Assembly (NCBI GenBank): GCA_944324655.1
Contig: CALUXF010000001.1
Span: 62,001-126,000, forward strand
From: Candidatus Avelusimicrobium aviculae
Lineage (GTDB): Bacteria > Elusimicrobiota > Elusimicrobia > Elusimicrobiales > Elusimicrobiaceae
DNA: 64,000 nucleotides
Reading direction: 5' to 3'
Part shown: piece after piece, positions 44,858 to 53,439 of the stretch
Layout: every line of letters starts with the position of its first letter
Numbering within the stretch: the stretch's first letter is position 1
Translations under genes and position numbers: made by a program
Notes under the pieces: generated by a model
Database searches by the model: none
Seen by the model: only the letters and a program-made list of their open reading frames with translations
Told to the model about the DNA's origin: nothing

Positions 44858-45481
44858 ATGAAGAATATCGTGTTTGATTTTGGAGGCGTACTGATTGATT
44901 GGAACCCGCGGTATTTATACCGTAAGATTTTTTCTTCCACACAAGAAATGGAATGGTTTTTAAACAATATTTGCACCTTGGAATGGAACGCCCGCCAAGA
45001 CGCGGGGCGCAGTTTCTCCGAAGGAATTGCGGAGCTGAAAGCCAAATATCCGCGCTACTCCGCCCAAATTGACGACTATTACCTGCGCTGGGAGGAAATG
45101 CTGGGCGGCCTGATTAAAGGCAGTGTTGAAATTATGAAAGAACTCTATGACCAAGGATATAAAATTTACGGTTTAACCAACTGGTCCGCCGAAACCATTT
45201 CATTGGCTAAGGAAAGATACAATTTCTTCCCGCTGTTTTCCGGGGTGGTTATTTCCGGAGAGGAAAAAACCATTAAGCCGGATTTGGCTTTATATAAAAT
45301 TTTGTTGGAGCGTTACCAGTTAAACCCGGCGGAAACATTGTTTATTGACGATAAGACGGAAAACACCATCGCAGCCGCCAAAGTGGGCATGAAAACCATT
45401 GATTTCCACTCCCCGCAGCAGCTGAGACAGGAGTTAATCAAAAAAGGGATTCTGTCCGCTAGCAAGCTGGTTTGTATTTAA
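44858..45481 (+). CDS. HAD-IA family phosphatase, YihX-like
   Basis: 207 residues. FDFGGVLIDWNPRYLY is the motif I form of YihX/epoxide-hydrolase-like HADs, with LTNWSAE (motif II), EEKTIKPDLALY (motif III Lys) and FIDDKTENTIAA (motif IV). Such enzymes remove phosphate from sugar phosphates; the substrate here is unknown. It has its own promoter (TATAAT at 44820) and an AGGGGG site, with a terminator after it. Confidence 0.83.
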   Translation: MKNIVFDFGGVLIDWNPRYLYRKIFSSTQEMEWFLNNICTLEWNARQDAGRSFSEGIAELKAKYPRYSAQIDDYYLRWEEMLGGLIKGSVEIMKELYDQGYKIYGLTNWSAETISLAKERYNFFPLFSGVVISGEEKTIKPDLALYKILLERYQLNPAETLFIDDKTENTIAAAKVGMKTIDFHSPQQLRQELIKKGILSASKLVCI

Positions 45482-45502
45482 TTTTGCCAACTAAGCTTAA
45501 TA

Positions 45503-45532
45503 AAAACCCCGGGCTTTTGCCCGGAGTTTTTT
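45503..45532. terminator. Bidirectional terminator
   Basis: CCGGGC-TTTT-GCCCGG stem with A before and T after, between convergent HAD and CNNM genes. Confidence 0.82.
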
Positions 45533-45540
45533 ACTGCAAG

Positions 45541-46836
45541 TTAAATATTTCCTTTTGTTACCATGGCTTCCATCAGCCGGTGGCGGCGGAATTTGCGCGG
45601 GTCCACGCATAGGCCGTCCGCGGAGATTTTGTCTTCTTTGGCAACCGGACGCCCCAATTTTTGTTCGGCCCATTTTTCCAAAGAAACTTTTGCCATTTCC
45701 GCCGGTACGGGCAGGTTCAGCGCGGCGTAAATATCCGTGATGTTTGCCGCCGCGCTGGCTACTACGCCGTTCCCAAACGGGCGGATATAGGCGGCAAAAA
45801 AGTCATACTCGTCCTCAATCTCGCCCACCATTTCTTCAAAAATGTCTTCCAAAGTGACAATGCCGGTTATTTTCCCTTTTTCCGTTACCAGGCAAATATG
45901 CTGGTGGGTTTTTATCATTTTATCCAAGGCGGCGGAAATAATAGTGTCCGCTTCTAAGCTGACAATCGGGCGCATGATGGAACGCGCCGTGGTGGGCTTG
46001 CCGGCGGAAAGTTTGGTGGCTTGGAAAATGTCCTTAAAGTTTAAATACCCGATAATGCTTTGCAAGTTGTCTTTTTGGTCACACACGGGGAAGCGGGTGT
46101 GCATGTCCATATGGGCTTTTAAATAGGTGTCTGCAATAGAGTCGTTTGCGTACAGCACATATACTTGGTCTATGGGTACTTGTATTTCCCGTATTTTACG
46201 CACGTAAAAAAGCGCGCTGGAAAGCATAATCTTTTCTTCCGCTTTGCCAAATAAACGGGAAGAAGAGGCGATAGACACCGCGGTGCGCAAATCCGCCAGG
46301 GCGGCTTGTTGGGCTTCTTTGGGGTCTGTTTCCTGCTTAAAAGATTTTTGTGTGGTCAGTTTTACCAAAGACTCCATAATGCGCACGATGGGGAAAAGCA
46401 CCGCGTACATCAGGCGCATAGCGGGGGAAAATTTAAGCACCACCCACTCTTTGTTTTTAATGGCAAAGGTTTTGGGGGTAAGTTCCGCAAATACAATGGT
46501 AATAAAGCTTAGCGGCAGTACCACCACGGCGACGGACAGCATATCCGCCAGCCGTTTGGGCAGGGCGAACCATTCCTGCAGCTTGGGGGAAAAAGCTTCA
46601 TCGGCGCTTGCCCCGCCGGAAGCAGCCGCCACCGCGCCCACTAATGTAATGCCAATTTGTACAACAGCCAGGCTGCCTTCCATATGGTCTTTCATAAACA
46701 GCGCGTTTTCCGCGCCGGGTTTCTTTTCCTGCGCCAAAATAGACAGCTTGGTGCGGGAAACAGAGGCCAAGGCCATTTCGTAAGCGGCCAACAGTGCGTT
46801 TAGCACTAACATCAGTATGATAATAAGTATAGTCAT
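45541..46836 (-). CDS. CNNM/CorC-family integral membrane protein with CBS pair
   Basis: Magnesium or cation transporter-like protein once called hemolysin C family. A DUF21 membrane domain with about four helices (about 1-190; AYEMALASVSRTKL, VQIGITLVGAVAAA), two CBS domains (about 200-330; FPVCDQKDNLQSIIGYLNFKD, LVTEKGKITGIVTLEDIFEEMVG) and a C-terminal CorC_HlyC domain. The ATG at 46836 is preferred over an in-frame TTG at 46857 because neither has a clear ribosome site. 431 residues. Confidence 0.87.
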   Translation of the reverse strand: MTILIIILMLVLNALLAAYEMALASVSRTKLSILAQEKKPGAENALFMKDHMEGSLAVVQIGITLVGAVAAASGGASADEAFSPKLQEWFALPKRLADMLSVAVVVLPLSFITIVFAELTPKTFAIKNKEWVVLKFSPAMRLMYAVLFPIVRIMESLVKLTTQKSFKQETDPKEAQQAALADLRTAVSIASSSRLFGKAEEKIMLSSALFYVRKIREIQVPIDQVYVLYANDSIADTYLKAHMDMHTRFPVCDQKDNLQSIIGYLNFKDIFQATKLSAGKPTTARSIMRPIVSLEADTIISAALDKMIKTHQHICLVTEKGKITGIVTLEDIFEEMVGEIEDEYDFFAAYIRPFGNGVVASAAANITDIYAALNLPVPAEMAKVSLEKWAEQKLGRPVAKEDKISADGLCVDPRKFRRHRLMEAMVTKGNI

Positions 46837-46937
46837 AGACGAGTAATAGTCTAGCAAAAAAGAACAAATCTAACAAATGAAAGAAATGTTTTTGGGCTTG
46901 TTTATTGTTTGGGTAAAAAGCAAACCGCTAAATGATA

Positions 46938-46979
46938 TATAATAATGATATACCCCCCAGGGGTGGGGTATTTGGAGGA
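46938..46979 (+). promoter_or_regulatory. copA promoter with CsoR-type operator
   Basis: TATAAT at 46938-46943, then an inverted repeat ATACCCC / GGGGTAT (46950-46956 and 46965-46971) with an 8-base G/C-rich spacer that begins at the expected transcription start. G/C-tract repeats of this type bind CsoR. csoR itself lies downstream of copA, so the operon is probably self-repressed and induced by Cu(I). Confidence 0.75.
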
Positions 46980-46981
46980 AT

Positions 46982-49483
46982 ATGCCGCAATTTGTTTTTA
47001 AAGTATCAGGCATGAGCTGCGCCGCCTGTTCCGCCCATGTGGAAAAAGCCGCTTCAAGCGCGCCGGGCGTTAAAACGGCAGCGGTTAATTTACTGCAAAA
47101 TACGCTGCGTGTAGAGACGGACGACGCCTTTAACGCGCAGCGTTTAAAAGACGCTGTGGAACAGGCCGGTTACACGCTGATTATCTTGCCGGAACAACCC
47201 GTTCCCGCAGGAAAGGAAAAGCCCTCCTCTTCCTCGGAAAGCGAGGAGCGGGCTTTGCGTTTGCGCTTGCAATATTCCCTTTTGTTTTTGCTTCCCCTTT
47301 TTTATATTGCCATGGGGCATATGTTTTCGTTGCCTTTGCCTGCCGTTTTAACGCAAAACCCGGGCGTGTTTGCTTTAACGCAAGGGTTGTTGCTGGTTCC
47401 TGTTCTTTTTATTAATCGGGTAATATTTATTAGTGGTTTTAAATCTTTGTTGCGCGGCGTACCGAATATGAATAGTCTGATTGCCGTGGGCGCGGGTGCG
47501 GCGGTGGCGTCCGGCTTGTGGACGTTATACCGCGTGCTGATCCTGATGCAAGATGCGCCAAAATGGGCGCCCGCTTTTGAGGCGTTGCACGGCCTGTATT
47601 TTGAATCCGCCGGTATGATTTTAACGCTGATTACGCTGGGAAAATATTTGGAAACGCGCGCCAAACGCAAAACTTCCGGCGCCATTGAGCAACTGCTTCA
47701 GCTCGCCCCACCCAAGGCCTTGCGGGTGGAACAAGACGTAGAGCGGGAAATAGACTCCGCCAATATTCAACCGGGGGACATTTTAGCCGTGAGAGCGGGC
47801 ATGGCTGTGGCGGCGGACGGCATTATCCTCAGCGGGCGTGGCGCGTTGGATGAATCCGCCTTAACGGGGGAAAGTTTGCCTGTGGATAAAGAAGCCGGGG
47901 CGCCGGTGCGCGCGGGCACGATAAACCGGGCGGGGTATTTTCGTTTTCAAGTAACCCATGCCGGAAAGCAGACGCTTCTTTCCCAAATCATACGGCTGGT
48001 GGAAGAGGCTTCCTCCTCCAAAGCGCCCATTGGCAGACTGGCCGATAAAGTAAGCGGGGTTTTTGTGCCGGTGGTGATTGGTTTGTCGGCGGTAACGGCT
48101 GCCGGGTGGCTGCTGGCCGGTTACGGCTGGGGCTGGGCGATAGGGTGCGCCGTGGCGGTGTTGGTGATTTCCTGCCCGTGCGCGCTGGGGTTGGCTACGC
48201 CTACCGCCGTAATGGTGGGGACAGGCACCGGGGCCCGCAACGGGATTTTATTTAAATCGGCCGAAGTATTGGAAACCGCCCGCTTGGCGGATACGGTGGT
48301 TTTTGACAAAACCGGCACGCTTACCCAAGGCAAGCCGGAAGTAACCGATTTCCTGCTGGCGGACGGCATGGCGGAACGGGATTTTTGGAATTACGCCGTT
48401 TGGGCGGAGAGCCCGTCCGAACATCCGCTTTCGCGCGCCGTACTGCGCGCCCAACAGGCGCAGGGAATTGCCCCGCAGCTTGCGCAGGAGTTTGAAACCC
48501 TGCCGGGGGCGGGCATTTGCGCCCGCGTAAACGGGAAACAAATTATCGCCGGAAATGAAAGGCTGATGCGCCGGTGCCGTGTGGTTATTGTTTCTTCTTT
48601 CGCTCAGCAGGCCCAAGCTTGGGCCAAACAGGGCAAAACGGTGCTGTTTTTTGCTTTTGACGGACAACTGGCCGGTATACTGGCGTTGGCGGATTCGTTA
48701 AACCCGTCCGCGCGGGAGAGCGTTTGCCAATTGCGCCAAATGGGCCTAAACGTAGTACTCCTAACGGGGGATAATGAATCCGCCGCCCGTTTTATAGGAA
48801 GACAGCTGGGAATTACAACCATTATTGCCGGCGTGTTTCCGCAGGACAAAGAAGCGCAAATACGCCGTTTGCAAAAGAGCGGAAAAGTAATTATGGTGGG
48901 GGACGGCATCAACGACGCCCCCGCCCTGGCGCGGGCCGATGTGGGCGTGGCCGTGGGTTCGGGGACTGATATCGCGTTGGAAACGTCTGACGTGGTGCTT
49001 GTAAAAAATGATTTAACCGGCGTAGCGGCTGCCGTGCGCCTTTCTCGCGCGGTGATAAGCAATATTAAGCAAAACCTGTTTTGGGCGTTTATTTATAACG
49101 TATGCGGCATACCGCTGGCGGCGGGAGTTTTTTATCATTGGCTGGGGTGGAAATTAAACCCCATGTTTGCGGCGGCGTGTATGAGTTTAAGTTCTGTTTT
49201 CGTGGTTACTAATGCTTTGCGGCTTAGGTATTTTAAGCCGTATAAAATGAAAAAAGGAAAGGAGGATACCCCTCTTATGGTACAGGTATTAACGGTGGAA
49301 GGCATGATGTGCGCCCATTGCGCCGGCCGCGTGCAAGGCGCGCTGCAGGCGGTGGCCGGCGTAAAAAAAGTACAGGTGAATTTAACCGCTAAAGAAGTAA
49401 CGGTGGAGGGGGAAAATCTTTCCCCGCAGGCGTTGCGCGGCGCGGTGGAACAGGCCGGATATCAGGTAAAAAATATCCGTTAG
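46982..49483 (+). CDS. copA: Cu(I)-exporting P1B-type ATPase with a CopZ-like C-terminal domain
   Basis: 833 residues. An N-terminal heavy-metal domain (GMSCAAC, Cys13/Cys16), the P1B core with membrane motif CPC (398-400), phosphorylation site DKTGT (Asp442) and GDGINDAPALA. Residues 766-833 form a second heavy-metal domain (VEGMMCAHC), unusual at the C-terminus. This domain has an internal AAAGGAGGAT and in-frame ATG at 49277, so a free 68-residue CopZ-like chaperone may also be made. Followed 8 bases later by csoR. Confidence 0.92.
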   Translation: MPQFVFKVSGMSCAACSAHVEKAASSAPGVKTAAVNLLQNTLRVETDDAFNAQRLKDAVEQAGYTLIILPEQPVPAGKEKPSSSSESEERALRLRLQYSLLFLLPLFYIAMGHMFSLPLPAVLTQNPGVFALTQGLLLVPVLFINRVIFISGFKSLLRGVPNMNSLIAVGAGAAVASGLWTLYRVLILMQDAPKWAPAFEALHGLYFESAGMILTLITLGKYLETRAKRKTSGAIEQLLQLAPPKALRVEQDVEREIDSANIQPGDILAVRAGMAVAADGIILSGRGALDESALTGESLPVDKEAGAPVRAGTINRAGYFRFQVTHAGKQTLLSQIIRLVEEASSSKAPIGRLADKVSGVFVPVVIGLSAVTAAGWLLAGYGWGWAIGCAVAVLVISCPCALGLATPTAVMVGTGTGARNGILFKSAEVLETARLADTVVFDKTGTLTQGKPEVTDFLLADGMAERDFWNYAVWAESPSEHPLSRAVLRAQQAQGIAPQLAQEFETLPGAGICARVNGKQIIAGNERLMRRCRVVIVSSFAQQAQAWAKQGKTVLFFAFDGQLAGILALADSLNPSARESVCQLRQMGLNVVLLTGDNESAARFIGRQLGITTIIAGVFPQDKEAQIRRLQKSGKVIMVGDGINDAPALARADVGVAVGSGTDIALETSDVVLVKNDLTGVAAAVRLSRAVISNIKQNLFWAFIYNVCGIPLAAGVFYHWLGWKLNPMFAAACMSLSSVFVVTNALRLRYFKPYKMKKGKEDTPLMVQVLTVEGMMCAHCAGRVQGALQAVAGVKKVQVNLTAKEVTVEGENLSPQALRGAVEQAGYQVKNIR
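49258..49279 (+). promoter_or_regulatory. Internal ribosome binding site and start inside copA
   Basis: AAAGGAGGAT at 49258-49267 precedes an in-frame ATG at 49277, spaced about 10 bases. Translation from here would give a 68-residue heavy-metal-binding protein the size of CopZ. Confidence 0.5.
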
Positions 49484-49491
49484 GAGAAATT

Positions 49492-49761
49492 ATGCAGGCA
49501 GACCATAAAAAAATTACGCGTTTGTTAAAAACCGCCCGCGGACAGGTGGAAGGCGTACTTAAAATGGTGGAGGAGGACCGCTACTGCATTGATATCGTCA
49601 ACCAGCTGTTGGCGGCCCAAGCCGTTTTGCGCCGCGCCCATTGTGAGGTGCTTCGCGCCCATTTGGGGCATTGCGTGGCGGGGGCCTTTGGCTCCGGCGG
49701 GAAAGAAGCCCGCCAAAAAGCGGCCGAGATGGTGGATATAATTGATAAAATATCCAACTAA
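49492..49761 (+). CDS. csoR: Copper-sensing repressor CsoR
   Basis: Helical DNA-binding repressor released by Cu(I). 89 residues. The C-H-C metal site is Cys32, His57 and Cys61 with the canonical spacing, and GQVEGVLKMVEEDRYC is the family start. It lacks the long tail of RcnR. It is co-transcribed with copA and should act at the repeat at 46950. Confidence 0.92.
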   Translation: MQADHKKITRLLKTARGQVEGVLKMVEEDRYCIDIVNQLLAAQAVLRRAHCEVLRAHLGHCVAGAFGSGGKEARQKAAEMVDIIDKISN

Positions 49762-49793
49762 TATTACTTTATCGGCGGGACAGTCAAAATAAA

Positions 49794-50864
49794 ATGCCAA
49801 AAGATTCCCTTTTTGATGTGGTCATTGTTGGGTTGGGGCCGGCCGGCAGTACGCTGGCGCGGCTGTTGCCCGGCAAAAAAGTATTATGTTTGGATAAAAA
49901 AACTTTTCAGCCCGGCGGCTTTGCAAAACCCTGCGGCGGCCTGTTGGCGCCGGACGCGCAAAAAACGCTGGCCCGATTTGATTTAACTTTGCCCAAATCT
50001 ATTTTAGTGGACCCGCAGCTTTTTGCCGTGCGCACGCTGGATTTGGCAACCGGCCTGTGCCGCCATTACCAGCGTTTTTACGTGAATATGGACCGCCAAC
50101 AGTTTGACCGCTGGCTGATGTCTCTTATCCCCGCGCACGTACAGGTGCAAACGGGGGTGCAGGTGGTCCGTTTGGAGCGGCGGCCGGACGGCTTGTTTTG
50201 CGTGTCTTATACGCGGGACGGGCAAACCCATACGGTTTGCGCCAAACGCGTTGTAGGGGCGGACGGGGCCGATTCCATCGTGCGCCGCACGTTTTTCCCG
50301 CATCATAAAATACGCAGTTACGTTGCCTTGCAGCAATGGTTTAAAGAAACGCATAAAAGTCCGTTTTATTCCTGTATTTTTGACCCGGCCCAAACCGATT
50401 GTTACTCCTGGTCCGTATCCAAAGACGGGTATTTTATTTTTGGCGGGGCGTATCCCGCGGCTAACTGCCGCGAACGTTTTGAAGCCCAAAAGCGGGCGCT
50501 TGAAAATTACGGTTTTAAGTTTGGAGAAGTTTATAAAACCGAAGCCTGCCGCGTGCTTCGCCCGGCCGGTTGGCGGGAGTTTTGCCTGGGCCAAGACGGC
50601 GTTTTTTTAATTGGGGAGGCGGCGGGCTTCATCAGCCCCAGCAGCTTGGAAGGCCTGTCCAGCGCCATGCTAAGCGCCTTGCGTTTGGCCTTTGCAATGG
50701 GAGAAAACCCTTCCCCGAAGGAACACCGCCGCTACGCGCGCGCCACGTTTTTACTGCGGCTGAAATTATGGTTTAAACTGCTTAAATGCCCGTTTATGTA
50801 CTGGCCGTTATTGCGCAAATGGGTAATGAAAAGCGGGCTGGAAAGCATTTCCATTATCCGTTAA
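49794..50864 (+). CDS. FAD-dependent oxidoreductase, geranylgeranyl-reductase-like
   Basis: 356 residues. N-terminal dinucleotide fold VIVGLGPAGSTLARLL, then CGGLLAPDAQKTL, a GADGADSIVRR second FAD motif and GEAAGFISPSSLEGL. This is the geranylgeranyl reductase (ChlP)-like clade that reduces isoprenoid double bonds or acts as a monooxygenase. The substrate is unknown. It follows csoR by 32 bases but lies outside any obvious copper role. Confidence 0.8.
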   Translation: MPKDSLFDVVIVGLGPAGSTLARLLPGKKVLCLDKKTFQPGGFAKPCGGLLAPDAQKTLARFDLTLPKSILVDPQLFAVRTLDLATGLCRHYQRFYVNMDRQQFDRWLMSLIPAHVQVQTGVQVVRLERRPDGLFCVSYTRDGQTHTVCAKRVVGADGADSIVRRTFFPHHKIRSYVALQQWFKETHKSPFYSCIFDPAQTDCYSWSVSKDGYFIFGGAYPAANCRERFEAQKRALENYGFKFGEVYKTEACRVLRPAGWREFCLGQDGVFLIGEAAGFISPSSLEGLSSAMLSALRLAFAMGENPSPKEHRRYARATFLLRLKLWFKLLKCPFMYWPLLRKWVMKSGLESISIIR

Positions 50865-50897
50865 AAGGTTTTTGTAAAGGGAAACCTCCCTTCTATG

Positions 50898-50923
50898 CGC
50901 CGCCTGCCAGCGGCGTTTGTTTT
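50898..50923 (+). terminator. Weak terminator
   Basis: CGCCGC-CTGCCA-GCGGCG with an interrupted T run, between the reductase and the sigma factor gene. Confidence 0.5.
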
Positions 50924-50980
50924 GGAAGGAAATTTTGTGATACTTTTTGTACTTATGCATAGTATGAGTAGGAAGACGTT

Positions 50981-51466
50981 ATGAATTTTGCCTCTTTATA
51001 CCAAGAATTTTTTAAGCCTGTGTTTGCTTATATTTTGTGCCGCGTGGGCCAGCGTGCGCTGGCGGAGGATCTGGCCGCCTGCGCTTGGCGCAAAGCGTAT
51101 GAAAAAATGGCTTTGTTTGACTCGCAAAAAGGTACGTTTCGCCAATGGATATTTACCATTGCCCGTAACGAAATTAATATGTATTACCGTTTGTATTACG
51201 TGCGTAAATTTTTATCTTTAACCGGGTTTGAGGAAAACGCCTTTTTGTCCCTTCCGCAAGAAGACGCTTTACAGCAAGAGGACACACGGGTTTTGCTTAA
51301 CGCCATGTCCATATTAAACCGGAAAGAAAGAGATTTGGTTGCCTTAAAGTTTTATTCCGGCATGAACAACCGGGAAATTGCCCGCCAAACCGGGCTGAGT
51401 GAAAGCAATGTGGGTACCATTTTGCACCGCAGTATCGCCAAGCTGCGCAAGGAGATGAATGTATGA
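50981..51466 (+). CDS. ECF-type RNA polymerase sigma factor
   Basis: 161 residues. Region 2 (FFKPVFAYILCRVG, GTFRQWIFTIARNEINMYYR) and region 4 (LNRKERDLVALKFYSGMNNREIARQTGLSESNVGT, with helix-turn-helix) without region 3: an ECF factor. Directly followed by a membrane protein gene overlapping by four bases that is the probable anti-sigma factor. AGGAAG site upstream. Target promoters are unknown. Confidence 0.9.
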   Translation: MNFASLYQEFFKPVFAYILCRVGQRALAEDLAACAWRKAYEKMALFDSQKGTFRQWIFTIARNEINMYYRLYYVRKFLSLTGFEENAFLSLPQEDALQQEDTRVLLNAMSILNRKERDLVALKFYSGMNNREIARQTGLSESNVGTILHRSIAKLRKEMNV

Positions 51467-51942
51467 ACAGGCAGGAAGATTTTTTAAATACGTATTCCCG
51501 GTTGGATTTTGACGCGTCCGGCGCGGCGCAGGAACGTGTTTGGCAGCGCATACACACTTCTGCCGTTAAAAGGCCGCTTTGGCGCACGGCGGCCGCCTGG
51601 GGGGTTTGCGCGCTGTTTTTTGCGGCGGGTATGGGCGCTTCGGCCGTGTTTTCCGCCCGCGCCGTGCGTGCCCCGTATGGGGGCAATTTCTCCTCTTCCG
51701 GGCAAACCCCGGGACAGGAAGCCGTTTGGGTATGCGTGCTGGACAGAGAGAATTCTCACCCCTCCGGCTGCCATTGTTGGAAACACCGCGCGGCGGGCGG
51801 CGTTCCCGCGCAGGAAATGGTTTTCCCGCTGGAAAGCGGTTCTTTGTCCCATTGCCGCCAAACGCCGCCGCACGCGCAAAAATGCGAGGGAGGGACGTAT
51901 CCGTCCGCTCCGTCTTTTTATGACTTTTGTGAGGAATGTTAA
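51463..51942 (+). CDS. Putative membrane anti-sigma factor, Cys/His-rich
   Basis: 159 residues, not recognised by family. A short N-terminal region (about 1-40) faces the cytoplasm and precedes one transmembrane helix (about 43-65). The periplasmic part is rich in Cys and His ([32 protein letters not shown]), unlike common anti-sigma factors. Its overlap with the ECF gene (ATGA) and the TM position suggest an anti-sigma role. The Cys/His residues could sense redox or metal. Other frames are also open here because of GC bias, so this is tentative. Confidence 0.6.
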   Translation: MNRQEDFLNTYSRLDFDASGAAQERVWQRIHTSAVKRPLWRTAAAWGVCALFFAAGMGASAVFSARAVRAPYGGNFSSSGQTPGQEAVWVCVLDRENSHPSGCHCWKHRAAGGVPAQEMVFPLESGSLSHCRQTPPHAQKCEGGTYPSAPSFYDFCEEC

Positions 51943-51947
51943 AAACT

Positions 51948-53360
51948 ATGATTAAAAAATGTGTTTTTCTGGTCGGTTTATTGCTGGTTTTGTTTTTACC
52001 GGTTTTTGCCCAAGGGCAAACGGCGGCTGCCCCCCAAGTACGGGTGGTGTATTTTGGCTCTCCTTATTGTTTGCATTGCCGTCACATGGAAAAAGAATTT
52101 TTGGACGGGTTTTTGCGCCGCAACGCTTTCCGCATAGAATTTGTACGGGTAGACGTGACAAAATATAATTTGGCTTTCCTGCACGCCATGCGGGAATATG
52201 GCATAGAGCGCGGCGGCACGCCTGCCATGGTAATAGGGGAAGAATTTTTAATGGGGTATCCGTCAGAAATTAAAGACCGGGCGGATTTGGCGGTTTCCAA
52301 AGCGTTAATGAACAAAGAAAACACCCGGGTGCAAATTCCCGCGGAACTGCTTGCTGAAGGGGAGGAGCAAGCAAAAACAAATCTTTTTGGAAAAGAAAAC
52401 CCCGCCCCGGCCAATACAGGCGTTTCTCAGCCTAAAGAGCCGTCCGTTCCCTCCGTAAAACAGCAGAAAGCCCAATCCCCGGCTAAAGAAACAGACGGCC
52501 TAACTAAATCCGGCTTACCGCTCAGCCCAACCGCAAAAGAAGAGGTTTCCCAAAAAACCGCTTCGCCCGCTGCTGCGCAAGAGCCCGAACTGACCGAAAC
52601 CCAGCCCACCCACCGGGACGTTTTTAACCAACTTACTTTTTGGATGATTGCCGGCGCGGGGCTGGTGGACGGGATTAACCCGTGCGCCTTTGCGGTGATT
52701 GTGTTTTTTATTTCTTTTCTTTCCGTTTATAAATACGAAAAGCGGGAAATTATTGCCGTAGGCTCGGCCTATTGCGCGGCTGTTTTTATTGCATATGTGC
52801 TGCTTGGGCTGGGTGCGTTTAAATTTTTATACGCCATGCAGGGTTTTTACTATGTGATGTGGGGTCTTAAAATGATAACGGTTCTTTTATGCGCGGCCTT
52901 CTTGTTGTTAAGCGCGTATGACTGCTGGCATTACTGCCGCACCAAAGACGCTTCCGGCATTATTTTACAGCTGCCGGTTAAGTACAAAACCTTTATTCAT
53001 AAAGTAATGCACGCTTTTTTAAAAGACCGCAATAAAAGCGTTTGGCGGCTGGGCGCGGCGGCTTTGATAGTGGGGTTTGTGGTGTCTTTGGTGGAGGCGG
53101 TTTGCACGGGGCAGGTTTATTTGCCCACCATTGTGGTGGTGCTGAAAGAAGCCGGGGATAATTTTTGGCGCGCGGCGGAATTTTTGCTGATATACAATTT
53201 GATGTTTATTGTGCCATTGGTACTGGTGTTTATGTTAGCCTTGGCGGGGTATGAGTCCGCCACGTTTAGCGGGTGGCTTAAAAAACATTTGGGCTTGGCC
53301 AAACTATTGTTATGCGGGGTGTTTGCGGCGCTTTTGGTGTTATTGTTGAGAAATTGGTAA
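51948..53360 (+). CDS. Thioredoxin-CcdA (DsbD-like) fusion protein
   Basis: 470 residues. Signal peptide, then a thioredoxin-like domain (about 25-125) with [11 protein letters not shown], CxxC at the N-terminus of the fold. A Pro/Gln/Lys-rich linker (about 130-220) follows. The C-terminal half has six to seven helices with [11 protein letters not shown] and [11 protein letters not shown], the two Cys motifs of CcdA/DsbD that move electrons across the membrane. It probably supplies reductant to the periplasm. The ATG at 51948 is preferred because the nearest AGGA leaves no spacing to 51936. In operon with the sigma factor. Confidence 0.82.
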   Translation: MIKKCVFLVGLLLVLFLPVFAQGQTAAAPQVRVVYFGSPYCLHCRHMEKEFLDGFLRRNAFRIEFVRVDVTKYNLAFLHAMREYGIERGGTPAMVIGEEFLMGYPSEIKDRADLAVSKALMNKENTRVQIPAELLAEGEEQAKTNLFGKENPAPANTGVSQPKEPSVPSVKQQKAQSPAKETDGLTKSGLPLSPTAKEEVSQKTASPAAAQEPELTETQPTHRDVFNQLTFWMIAGAGLVDGINPCAFAVIVFFISFLSVYKYEKREIIAVGSAYCAAVFIAYVLLGLGAFKFLYAMQGFYYVMWGLKMITVLLCAAFLLLSAYDCWHYCRTKDASGIILQLPVKYKTFIHKVMHAFLKDRNKSVWRLGAAALIVGFVVSLVEAVCTGQVYLPTIVVVLKEAGDNFWRAAEFLLIYNLMFIVPLVLVFMLALAGYESATFSGWLKKHLGLAKLLLCGVFAALLVLLLRNW

Positions 53361-53368
53361 ATGTTCCC

Positions 53369-53404
53369 AACCAAAAACCCCGGGGTTCCCCGGGGTTTTT
53401 GGTT
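53369..53404. terminator. Bidirectional terminator
   Basis: A 17-bp stem AACCAAAAACCCCGGGG with its complement around a TT loop, between convergent genes. Confidence 0.85.
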
Positions 53405-53439
53405 GTTTTTAAAGCGGCCCGCCCGGGGCGGGGAGTTTG

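Noticed and set aside
51509-51955. Alternative plus-strand frames over the anti-sigma gene
   Set aside because: Two other frames stay open because of local GC content. The 51463 frame overlaps the sigma gene stop in the usual ATGA manner and has a transmembrane helix, so it is preferred.
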